A DNA stretch of 37,405 bases. Origin: an uncultured Porphyromonas sp. GTDB taxonomy: Bacteria > Bacteroidota > Bacteroidia > Bacteroidales > Porphyromonadaceae. Shown in pieces: positions 7,529 to 15,443 of this stretch. The notes beneath the pieces were generated by a model, which saw only the letters and a program-made list of their open reading frames with translations, was not told where the DNA came from and made no database searches. Location of the stretch: positions 1 through 37,405 of the forward strand of contig NZ_UQJH01000015.1 in the NCBI RefSeq assembly GCF_900541275.1, written 5' to 3'. Every line of letters begins with the position of its first letter. The first letter of the stretch is position 1. Position numbers and translations under genes: made by a program.

Positions 7529-9544
7529 ATGATGAAGTACAGACGTCGATCTCCTTGGCTCCACCTCTCTCTCCTGATAGGCGGAACGATTGCCATAGTC
7601 TACGGATGCGCCAATAGGGTGGCCCCCGATGGTGGTCCCTATGACGACCAGCCCCCGAAGCTCGTCCGGAGCAACCCGGCTGAGCGAGAGCTCAATATCT
7701 CGTCCAGAAAGGTGTCCCTCTGGTTTGACGAATTTGTCACCGTCAAGGATCCGCTTAAGAAGATCATCGTCTCCCCGCCTCAGCTACAGCAGCCGGAGAT
7801 CATCTCTTATGGGAAAAAAGTGGTGGTCAACCTCAAGGACACCCTTACGCCCAATACCACCTACACGATCGACTTCACCGATGCGATTGTCGATAACAAT
7901 GAGGGCAATCCGCTGGAGAACTTCTCCTTTGCCTTCAGCACAGGCGATCGAATCGACACCATGGAGATAGCAGGGACGGTACTTAACGCTCGCACGCACG
8001 AGCCTATGCAGGGGCTCCTCGTCGGTCTTCATCCCGACACCGCCCCGAGGAGTGCCTTCCACGACACCACTTTCCTCCGCACCAGTCGCACGTCCGACAA
8101 GGCGAAGTTTGTGATCCGCAACGTCCGTGAGGGACGCTACCACGTCTATGCTCTCAAGGAGAGCGATGGGAACTACCGCAACGATATGGTTGGAACCGAG
8201 GGCGTTGCCTGGCTCGATAGTGCCGTCCTCACCACCTGCAAGCCCGACATTCGCCCCGACACCCTCTGGGTTGACTCGCTCACCATCGACACCATCAAGC
8301 AGGTCCCCTTCACCCACTATTACCCCGATGATCTTGTCCTGCTCTACTACGAGCCGCGTGACCCAAAGCGCTTCCTGAAGAAGCGCGAGCGCCCCGCTCC
8401 CTATCAGCTTCGACTCACCTTCAACGCCCTCCCTGACAGCGCCATCAAGCTCGCCCGGGTCGACTCCCTCGCGCTGCCGACCGACACGATGAAGCCCCCT
8501 TACGTCATGGACAAGAGCAAGGATGGGGTCGTCAACTTCTTCTTCACCGACACCACTTGGAGCGCCCACAGCACCTTTGCGCTCACCTATCTCTCCGTAG
8601 ACAGCCTCGGCCTCCCCGCCTACAAGAGCGACACCCTGCGCATCGCCTACAAGGCGCCCAAGATCGATAAGGAGGAGAAGAAACAGAAGAGTGCCCAGAG
8701 CGACTCCATCGCTCATGCTGTCGAGAGTCCTTTCTCCATCAAGATCGAGCACAAGGGTAAGGGCGGTATTTCCGACTCGATCCTCTTCGCCTCGACCCTC
8801 CCGATCGACACCTCGATGCTCCGCGCCTTCACCCTCTACGATGCCAAGGACTCGATCCTCCAGCCGATGCGGATCGACACCATCGCATTCTTTGACGGCA
8901 GCGTCACCTCGGGGCTGATCAGCGCCCGCCTCAGCTATGGCGGTCAGTACGAGCTCCACGTCGACAGCGCTGAGATCGCCGATATCTATGGTCACCGGCT
9001 CAATAAAACCGTTGTCGATGCCTTTAAGGTAAAAGAGAAGAGCGACTTCTCCTCCCTCCGCGTCACCATCCACGATCTGCCGGACTCGATCATAGGCGAA
9101 CTCCTTACGCCGGATGACAAACTCGTTTGGACCTCCTACAGCCGGTCTGGGGAGATCTTCTTCCCGGACCTCGATCCGGGGAAGTACGGTCTCCGCATCA
9201 TCTATGACCGAAACGGCAATCATCGCTGGGACCCTGGGGACTACGATGCCTCCACCCAGCCCGAAGCGGTCTACTACGCCCCCAAGGTCTTTGAGCTTAT
9301 GAAGAATTGGGAGGTGAAGGAGAATTTCTACCCCCTCCTCACGCCCCTCCTCACGCAGAAGCCCCGGACGATGATCCAGACAAAGTTTAATGAGGAGAAG
9401 CGCAAGGACCGCAACAAAGAGCGCGAAGAAGAGCTTCGTCGGCGCCGAGAGGGCGGTGGAGACCAGCCCGGCGGCAACCCCTTCGGAGGTCAGATGCCCG
9501 GAGGTGCCCTCGGTGGCATGCGCCAAGACACCCGCCGCTACTGA
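7529..9544 (+). CDS. Ig-like-domain lipoprotein (Bacteroidota family)
   Basis: A 671-aa lipoprotein of unknown precise role, seen widely in Bacteroidota in my recollection. A signal peptide with lipobox IVYGC places the lipidated cysteine at residue 27. Residues about 42-136 (PPKLVRSNP to FAFSTGD) resemble a bacterial Ig-like (Big_5/SbsA-type) domain. The long middle region is beta-rich, and DRNGNHRWDPGDYD near residue 562 looks like an acidic calcium-binding turn. The C-terminus is a charged segment followed by a Gly/Pro/Gln-rich tail ending RQDTRRY. No acidic run follows the cysteine, so surface export is not indicated. It begins 4 bases after aroA and is probably cotranscribed, but no functional link to the shikimate pathway is evident. 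Either of two adjacent ATGs could start it. Confidence 0.8.
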   Translation: MMKYRRRSPWLHLSLLIGGTIAIVYGCANRVAPDGGPYDDQPPKLVRSNPAERELNISSRKVSLWFDEFVTVKDPLKKIIVSPPQLQQPEIISYGKKVVVNLKDTLTPNTTYTIDFTDAIVDNNEGNPLENFSFAFSTGDRIDTMEIAGTVLNARTHEPMQGLLVGLHPDTAPRSAFHDTTFLRTSRTSDKAKFVIRNVREGRYHVYALKESDGNYRNDMVGTEGVAWLDSAVLTTCKPDIRPDTLWVDSLTIDTIKQVPFTHYYPDDLVLLYYEPRDPKRFLKKRERPAPYQLRLTFNALPDSAIKLARVDSLALPTDTMKPPYVMDKSKDGVVNFFFTDTTWSAHSTFALTYLSVDSLGLPAYKSDTLRIAYKAPKIDKEEKKQKSAQSDSIAHAVESPFSIKIEHKGKGGISDSILFASTLPIDTSMLRAFTLYDAKDSILQPMRIDTIAFFDGSVTSGLISARLSYGGQYELHVDSAEIADIYGHRLNKTVVDAFKVKEKSDFSSLRVTIHDLPDSIIGELLTPDDKLVWTSYSRSGEIFFPDLDPGKYGLRIIYDRNGNHRWDPGDYDASTQPEAVYYAPKVFELMKNWEVKENFYPLLTPLLTQKPRTMIQTKFNEEKRKDRNKEREEELRRRREGGGDQPGGNPFGGQMPGGALGGMRQDTRRY

Positions 9545-10201
9545 TCCCCACCTTAGGCGACATAGACCGCTGTAAGGCTTATGTAGAGACCCCCCTCCAC
9601 AGGTCTCCTTTGAACTATACCTCTCTTATACTATAGTCCTTAGGAGCCCCTTAAGAAAGAGGGCATTTCATCTTGATAGGACGACACACCCTCGCTAATG
9701 AAGGCAGAAACGGATTACTCGGTGTAGGGGACGAAGCGGTGCTCTTGGATGAAGGTGGTCTTGACCTGACCGGGATTGGTGTGGGGGAGGTCCCCGAGTG
9801 CCTAAAGTCTATGGTGGGAGCATTGCTATAGTGGCTTGTACGCTCAGATGCTGACCAGTTGTGTTTATAGTTGCACTTAGGAGATCGGTCGAGACACAAA
9901 GAGACATTGTGTGGTTGTCGAGGTAGTATCTTTGCAGTGCGAAGAGTCGGGGAGGGCCCCCTTTACTAAGTCCCCGGAGGGAATGACAAGGAGATGCTAG
10001 GCAATTCTTTGATCAGTACTAGAAATCTTTCGTATTCCCCAAGGGCAAAAAAACTTTAGAGCACGCCTTTTTGAGAGATCAGATGGGGGTGGATACTGGG
10101 CTGGAGTTGCGGCACGCCCGAAGGGTGCAGCATTTCTTTCCCAATATCCATCCGTTAGAGATTTATTCCAATCAATCTCTCTGAACTGTGGATGGCGGTT
10201 T
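9545..10201. other. Gap between lipoprotein gene and ung
   Basis: About 650 bases without a convincing gene. On the minus strand around 9720-9800 a 27-codon run begins LGDLPHTNPGQVK and ends RFVPYTE-stop; it has protein-like composition but is preceded by an in-frame stop and may be a gene remnant. The right half holds a good promoter box (9927-9934) and a hairpin followed by T (10148-10203), a possible small-RNA gene. Confidence 0.5.
9927..9934 (+). promoter_or_regulatory. Orphan Bacteroidota promoter box
   Basis: TATCTTTG with TTG 17 bases upstream (9907-9909) resembles the Bacteroidota -33/-7 pair. No open frame of note follows on this strand, and the next gene, ung, is convergent. Together with the hairpin plus T-tract at 10148-10203 it could make a transcript of roughly 265 bases. 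Confidence 0.4.
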
Positions 10202-10203
10202 TT
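10148..10203 (+). terminator. Possible terminator facing ung
   Basis: CCATCC/GGATGG outer arms enclose AGAGATT/AATCTCT inner arms, and CGGTTTTT follows on the plus strand. It would stop rightward transcription at the end of ung. As a terminator for ung itself it lacks a T-run. Confidence 0.4.
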
Positions 10204-10873
10204 AGTCCTCTACCCAGCGGATGAGGGGGAGGTGGTGGCGGAGGAGGTAGTCGTTGGTCTTGGAGAAGGGCTTGCTGCCGAAGAAGCCTCGGTAGGCACT
10301 GAGGGGCGAGGGGTGTGGCGCACGGAGGATACGATGGCGCTCGGGGTCGATGAGGCGCGCCTTCTGCTGCGCATCCGATCCCCACAGGATGAAGACGAGG
10401 TGCTCCCGCCGCTCAGCGAGGAGCTCTATCGCCCGGTCTGTGAAGTGCTCCCAGCCCCAGCCGTGGTGGCTACGTGGCTGGTGGGCGGTGACGGTGAGGG
10501 TCGCATTGGGGAGGAAGACGCCTTGTCGCGCCCAGTGGGTGAGGTCCCCGGAGAGGGGTTTCTTAACCTCAAGGTCGTCGGCCAGTTCCTTATATATATT
10601 GTCAAGGGACGGCGGGATCATCACTCCGCGGGGGACGGAGAAGGCAAGGCCCATCGCCTGCCCGACGTTGTGGTAAGGGTCTTGCCCGACGATCACCACC
10701 TTGACCTGGTCAAAGGGGCAGAGGTTGAAGGCATTGAAGATCAGGGGGGCGGGCGGGAAGCACTGCCCCTCGGCGTAGGCCTGCCGTACTCGGTCGGTCA
10801 GCTGACGGAAGTAGGGTTGCTCGAAGTCTTCTCTTAGCACCACCTTCCACGAGGGCTCTATCTGTACGTTCAT
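10202..10873 (-). CDS. ung: Uracil-DNA glycosylase, family 1
   Basis: Removes uracil from DNA by cleaving the N-glycosidic bond, starting base-excision repair. The water-activating motif GQDPYH, the PPSLDNIYKEL segment, GVFLPNATLTV (the usual LLLN read as FLPN) and the HPSPLSAYRGFFG leucine-loop motif are all present. The length of 223 aa is standard. Its ATG overlaps the TGA of the DPP III gene in an ATGA junction, so it is translated from the kinase-like/DPP III/ung message. The stop sits on a plus-strand hairpin. Activity is expected to be intact. Confidence 0.96.
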   Translation of the reverse strand: MNVQIEPSWKVVLREDFEQPYFRQLTDRVRQAYAEGQCFPPAPLIFNAFNLCPFDQVKVVIVGQDPYHNVGQAMGLAFSVPRGVMIPPSLDNIYKELADDLEVKKPLSGDLTHWARQGVFLPNATLTVTAHQPRSHHGWGWEHFTDRAIELLAERREHLVFILWGSDAQQKARLIDPERHRILRAPHPSPLSAYRGFFGSKPFSKTNDYLLRHHLPLIRWVED

Positions 10874-13485
10874 TGCCTGAGGTACTCCAGCAGTTCGGTC
10901 AATTCTTCCCCCACCCCCTTGCGGAGCGGGTCTTCCTCTTTGGCACGGGCATTGGCGAAGCGTGCGATGCGCTGTCGCATCTCGGGCTGACGCTCGGCGA
11001 GGCGGGAGAGTGCACGGAGGATGTAGGTCGCCTGGAGCGGTCGCTCCTCGGAGAGCACCTCCTCGGCGCGGTCGAGAGAGTGCTTGACGAAGCGGGTAGA
11101 GGCGCTACCGGCAACGGCGAGACGGGTCAGCACGACCCACGGCAGGACGGCCTCGGGGGACTTTGCTGCCACCTCCGTAGCCACCCTCTCCTCCTCACCG
11201 GAGCCGATCAGCAGGAGGGTGACAAATTGCTCCGCCTCCTCGATCGTGCGACACTCGCCCGCGAGCGAGAGGAGATCCTTGCGAGTCAGCTCCTCACGGG
11301 GGCGGATCATCAGGGAGAGGAGGCGCATCTCGCGGACCTCCTTCGTCCACATCAGGTCGGCAAGGGAGCGGTCGCGGGGCTGCTCTGCAGCGATCTCGCG
11401 CAGGTCGGGTAGGCTGACGCCAAAGTTGATCCCGTACTGCAGACCCTTGTCGCGCATACTCTTAGAGACATCGCCACTCATCCGCTTGCGGAGTCGCTGC
11501 CGGATCGCATTGAGCCGGTCGTGCCACCTCCCCTCGACGTAGACCTTGTGCTCCTTGCGGAGAAAGTCCTCTAAGGGCAGTGCCAGCGTGCGGTACTGCT
11601 CGCTGTAGCGGAGATTTTGCTCGATAAATCCCTCGGTGTAGTCGATCTCCACGCTCTCCCCACGGAGCGAGAGTCTGGGATTGACAAAGCCGAGATAGGG
11701 TGCCATGCCGGTGGCTCGGTCGCGACGGATCGCCTCCTCCCTCAGCTCCGGATCCACCTCGGTGCCAAAGCGGGCAACGAGGTCGGCGGCCGCCTCGTAG
11801 TCGCCCCGGCTCTTGATGCGCTGCAGCTCTCGCAGTAGCTCACCAAAGATCTCTCTCAGCCGATCGTAGTCGTGGATGAGGACAAAGTGCTCCCCATTGA
11901 TCACCTCCAGGGTCACCGCCTCCGGGTACTGCAGGGCGTAGCGGGCGATGAGGGCGCGGTTTTGCATATGCGCCTCCCTCAGCACGGTGTCCTCCCCGAG
12001 ACGGGAGAGCTGAGTGATGAGGGCAGAGGTAAGGTAACGGTCGTACTCCGCCCGATAAGCGTCAGGCGAGGGCAGGATCCCCAGCTCGACCAGCTTTGGG
12101 TCGGCGATGAAGTAGAGGGCATTGATATCCGCCCGTGCCTCCTCGATGCAGGAGTCGTACTCCCTCAGGTCGGCACCTGAGACGCCGGGGAGGAGCTTCC
12201 CCGAGCCGTGACCGATGATCTCGTGGAGGTCGGTGTGGAGCATGTCCGCCTCGGCACCATAGCGCCTCAGCCGCTCCTTCACCTCCTCACCGTGGTAGAA
12301 AAGGTCGATCGACGCCGCACTGCGGTAGCGGTCGATGGCGAGGGAGATATTGGAGAGGGTGACACTCTTGCTCCCCACCTCGGCCCGCATACGCTCGTCA
12401 TTGGGGAGGTTGATCCCAAGTGGCGAGGCGGGGTAGCTGTCTCCCGCCAGCATCACCACGTCGATGGCGCGGGCAGCACGCCCGAGAGGCTCTGTCCGCT
12501 TGTAAGCTTTGTCGATGGGCGACTGCTGTTCGAAGTAGCCCGCCAGATCGACGATCTGCCTCACCCGCTCGGTCCCCTCGGGATCCTCCAGCTCCACGAT
12601 CCCCTCATAGGAGCCCTTCAGCCCGAGCGGATCTTCGTAGGTCTCGATGAATCCGTGGATCAGGTCCACCGGCTCCAGTAGACGCACCCATGCCTCGCTG
12701 TAGTCGGCAAAGGCATCGATGTCCCCGCTCTCGTAGTAGGCGATCAGCGTCCGGAGGGTCTCCCTTGCCGCTTCGCTTGGGGCGTAGGAGAGCGCCGCGG
12801 TGAGCTGCCGGACGATCGCCTGCAGGGCGTCACCGTAGAGCCCGTCGGTATAGGCGGTCAGCTCCTGCAGTTCGCCTTTTTCATCCTTCACGAGCCGGCT
12901 ATTCAGTCCCGGGGCGATGCGGTACTTGTCTTTTCGCTTTTCGTAAAACTCCAGCGCCTCCGCTGTGGTGACGCCGGGGCCGTAGAAATTGACCGCTGAC
13001 CGCTCCACTAAGGTCTCCCGATCCCCGTCCGCTCGGCGAAGGGGGTCCTTGCTCGGGTCGAAGATCATCTCATCCAGGGCGTCAAGGGTGAAGCCCTGCG
13101 CCTCGAGGTACGCCTCCACATCGTACGGCAGCTGCAGTACCGCCTCGTGGAAGTAGGTCCGGCTAAAGGCGGGGACCGTCTTCGTCTCCTTGTAGTGGTG
13201 GTGGAAGCCGGAGTACATCCAGAGTTGCGTCAGGTAGTCCTCCATATCGTGATTGCGGAAGGTCCCCTGCTCCCAGATCGCCTCGAGGATCGCCCGTGCG
13301 GCAAGCGCCATCGGGTGGTGCTGCAGGTAGAGGATATCCCGACCGTAGAGGCACGCCTCGGCGAGGTGGTAGACGTAGCGCTGAGCCTTCGGCTCCAGAG
13401 TCTCCCAGCCGGGGACCCGGTAGCGCAGGATGTCGATATGCTTGGAGTGGAAGACGAGATCGTCTGCCGTTGCTTTCAGTGTCAT
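10870..13485 (-). CDS. Dipeptidyl peptidase III (M49) with C-terminal AlkD-like extension
   Basis: Zinc exopeptidase that removes dipeptides from peptide N-termini. The zinc motif HEIIGH is near residue 421 and the third-ligand motif EEARAD near 448, as in M49. About 220 residues after the catalytic part resemble HEAT/ARM-type AlkD-like repeats, starting around MWTKEVREMRLLSLM. P. gingivalis DPP III is known to have such an extra domain, which explains the length of 871 aa against about 675 in Bacteroides. I chose ATG 13485 (MTLKATADDLVF); an upstream in-frame ATG at 13533 would overlap the preceding gene. No signal peptide is obvious from the chosen start. It lies 22 bases after the kinase-like gene and overlaps ung. 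Peptide use fits an amino-acid-fermenting organism. Confidence 0.93.
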   Translation of the reverse strand: MTLKATADDLVFHSKHIDILRYRVPGWETLEPKAQRYVYHLAEACLYGRDILYLQHHPMALAARAILEAIWEQGTFRNHDMEDYLTQLWMYSGFHHHYKETKTVPAFSRTYFHEAVLQLPYDVEAYLEAQGFTLDALDEMIFDPSKDPLRRADGDRETLVERSAVNFYGPGVTTAEALEFYEKRKDKYRIAPGLNSRLVKDEKGELQELTAYTDGLYGDALQAIVRQLTAALSYAPSEAARETLRTLIAYYESGDIDAFADYSEAWVRLLEPVDLIHGFIETYEDPLGLKGSYEGIVELEDPEGTERVRQIVDLAGYFEQQSPIDKAYKRTEPLGRAARAIDVVMLAGDSYPASPLGINLPNDERMRAEVGSKSVTLSNISLAIDRYRSAASIDLFYHGEEVKERLRRYGAEADMLHTDLHEIIGHGSGKLLPGVSGADLREYDSCIEEARADINALYFIADPKLVELGILPSPDAYRAEYDRYLTSALITQLSRLGEDTVLREAHMQNRALIARYALQYPEAVTLEVINGEHFVLIHDYDRLREIFGELLRELQRIKSRGDYEAAADLVARFGTEVDPELREEAIRRDRATGMAPYLGFVNPRLSLRGESVEIDYTEGFIEQNLRYSEQYRTLALPLEDFLRKEHKVYVEGRWHDRLNAIRQRLRKRMSGDVSKSMRDKGLQYGINFGVSLPDLREIAAEQPRDRSLADLMWTKEVREMRLLSLMIRPREELTRKDLLSLAGECRTIEEAEQFVTLLLIGSGEEERVATEVAAKSPEAVLPWVVLTRLAVAGSASTRFVKHSLDRAEEVLSEERPLQATYILRALSRLAERQPEMRQRIARFANARAKEEDPLRKGVGEELTELLEYLRQ

Positions 13486-13507
13486 AGGAAAAGAGAAGAG
13501 AAGTAGG

Positions 13508-15190
13508 TCACCTATCCCGATAGCTGCTGCCACCGATGAACTCCCTCAGGAGCGACCCATGAGGGAGCAGCTTCTCCGGGATCGGATCAAAGAAGCGCAG
13601 CTCCCGCAGGAGTCGAGCCGCCACCGGATAGACCGGACTCATCTCCGGCACCCGACTGATCGCCAGCTCTGCCTGCTGTCTCAGCGCACCGAGCTCGTAG
13701 ACCATAGCGCTATTAAAGATCACGTCCGCCTCCTCCTGGTAGGGGAAGACCCACTTCTCCTCACCGGCACGCACATCGGGCCAGGAGGTAAGCGTCTCCT
13801 CGGGCGGTTTGTTTCGGTACTTCACATCCCTCACCATCCGCCGTAGCAGGCGGTTGTCACTTGTGCTGAGCCAATTGTGCTTGTCGTAAGAGATGGCTGT
13901 CAGGGCGGAGACGTAGATCTTGTACGACGATGCCTCCACGGCATCAGTGAGGATGATCGGGTTGAGCCCGTGGATCCCCTCGATGATGATCATATCCTGC
14001 TCGGTGAGCCGAAGCGTATTCCTTGGGTCCATCACCCGTTCACCGAGGACAAAGTCGTACCGCGGCATTGGCATCTCCTCCCCCCGGACCAGCCCCTTCA
14101 GCGTCTCCCTAAGGAAGGGCAGGTCGAGCGCATAGACTGACTCGTAGTCCGGCTGCCCCGCCTCGTTGTGCGGGGTGATCGCCCGATTGACATAGAAGTC
14201 ATCGAGAGAGATCGGGTAGGGCCGGATGAGGTGGGTCAGCAGCTGGGTCGTCAGGCGGCGGGAGAAGGTGGTCTTCCCCGACGACGAGGGCCCCGAGATC
14301 AGGACTGCCGACACCCCTTTGTCCCGATGCAGGCGAGCGATGTGGGAGGCGATGGCAGCGATCTGCTTCTCCTGCTGTGCCTCAGCCACCTGGATCATCT
14401 GCGTTGCCTTGCCGGAGCGGATCAGGAGATTGAGCGGCGTCACGTCCTCCACACTCAGTCCGGTGATTAGTCGATGCTGCGAGTCGAGTGCCTTGAAGAG
14501 CTTGGGCTGCAGTTCTTTCTCAGCGAGCCTCGTAGGATCCCGGCGATCCGGCACCCTGATCAGGAAGCCGTCATTTGCCGGCTCGAGGTCAAAGAGGTGG
14601 AGCTGCCCCGTCCGCGACAGCACCTGGTGGAGGATATAGTAGTAGTCGCCCTGCAGCTCCCAGAGGACCACGGAGTAGCGCCCGGAGTCGCTGATGAGCG
14701 CTGCGGTGTCGACGTCCCCTTTCTCCTCCATATACTTGATCGCCTCCTCGGCAAAGAGCCTCACCCTATTTATCGGCAGGTCGGCATCAATGTACCTCTG
14801 GATGCAGGCGCGCACCCGATCCAGCTCCTCCGTCGTCGGGCGACGGTCTCCTATGGTGCCGTAGTAGCCCTTGGCGAGGGCAAATTCGAGCTTCAGGGTG
14901 GGTAGCTTCAGCTCCCTTGCGGCAGCAGTGAGCAGCAGTGCCAGGGTCCTGATGTAGGCTCTGCTGCCCTCCTCCGAGGAGTAGTCTGCAAAGGTGAGCC
15001 TGCAGGACTCCACGATGGGTCGCTGGAGCGCCCACGGGTGATTATTCATCGTGGTGGCATAGGCATCGCTGATGCCGATCGCCTCGAAGTCTTCGCGGAA
15101 GCGGTCAAAAACTTCTGCCGGGCTCAGCAGCTCCTCCGTCGCGAGGCTCCGCTTGATCTGTGGGAGAAATATCGTCTTACCTGTAGTCAT
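13508..15190 (-). CDS. Nucleoside-kinase-like protein (phosphoribulokinase/uridine kinase family)
   Basis: P-loop kinase of 560 aa with an N-terminal region like those fused to uridine-kinase-type domains in Bacteroidota. Walker A GPSSSGKTT is near residue 300, with LDDFYVNR and IIIEGIHGLNP following as in uridine kinases and phosphoribulokinases. The N-terminal half includes GYYGTIGDRRPT and YYYILHQVLSRTGQLHLFDL, reminiscent of threonyl-tRNA-synthetase-related accessory domains. The likely reaction is phosphorylation of a nucleoside or a related small molecule, but the substrate is not established from sequence. It is first in the minus-strand operon with DPP III and ung, and a promoter box lies 23 bases before its start. 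Confidence 0.85.
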   Translation of the reverse strand: MTTGKTIFLPQIKRSLATEELLSPAEVFDRFREDFEAIGISDAYATTMNNHPWALQRPIVESCRLTFADYSSEEGSRAYIRTLALLLTAAARELKLPTLKLEFALAKGYYGTIGDRRPTTEELDRVRACIQRYIDADLPINRVRLFAEEAIKYMEEKGDVDTAALISDSGRYSVVLWELQGDYYYILHQVLSRTGQLHLFDLEPANDGFLIRVPDRRDPTRLAEKELQPKLFKALDSQHRLITGLSVEDVTPLNLLIRSGKATQMIQVAEAQQEKQIAAIASHIARLHRDKGVSAVLISGPSSSGKTTFSRRLTTQLLTHLIRPYPISLDDFYVNRAITPHNEAGQPDYESVYALDLPFLRETLKGLVRGEEMPMPRYDFVLGERVMDPRNTLRLTEQDMIIIEGIHGLNPIILTDAVEASSYKIYVSALTAISYDKHNWLSTSDNRLLRRMVRDVKYRNKPPEETLTSWPDVRAGEEKWVFPYQEEADVIFNSAMVYELGALRQQAELAISRVPEMSPVYPVAARLLRELRFFDPIPEKLLPHGSLLREFIGGSSYRDR

Positions 15191-15212
15191 ACTCTATCGC
15201 ATTCACTTTTTC

Positions 15213-15220
15213 CAAAGGTA
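15213..15220 (-). promoter_or_regulatory. -7 box of the kinase/DPP III/ung operon
   Basis: Read on the minus strand, TACCTTTG matches TAnnTTTG, ending 22 nt before ATG 15190. It lies in the 253-base divergent gap shared with the SusC promoter. Confidence 0.5.
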
Positions 15221-15317
15221 CTACATTCCGCCCTATCCCACGTAGTCCCACTCTTCCCCGACTCCCTGTACTCCTGCAAAAGAGACGTTAAGTCTGTGGG
15301 TTAGGAAAAAGATTGAT

Positions 15318-15325
15318 TAACTTTG
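15318..15325 (+). promoter_or_regulatory. -7 box of the SusC/SusD operon
   Basis: TAACTTTG matches TAnnTTTG and would give a leader of roughly 115 nt before the SusC-type gene at 15444. No regulator gene (hybrid two-component, ECF sigma/anti-sigma) is adjacent. Confidence 0.5.
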
Positions 15326-15443
15326 CGCCAAAGAGGGTCACCACCCCTCAGTAGACCATATGTAGGCCCGGTATGAGTCATCACCACAGTCCCTGCCGGA
15401 TACTCTGCATAAGAACCGGAGTTTTACCTTTTACAACTTTATA

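Noticed and set aside
7784..9526. 580-codon minus-strand open frame inside the Ig-like lipoprotein gene
   Set aside because: Shadow frame with Gly/Val/Glu/Asp-biased composition; the plus-strand frame has a lipobox and domain structure.
9651..9899. 82-codon minus-strand open frame
   Set aside because: Ser/Pro/Arg-rich composition typical of an accidental frame; the more protein-like short run in another frame is closed by a stop upstream.
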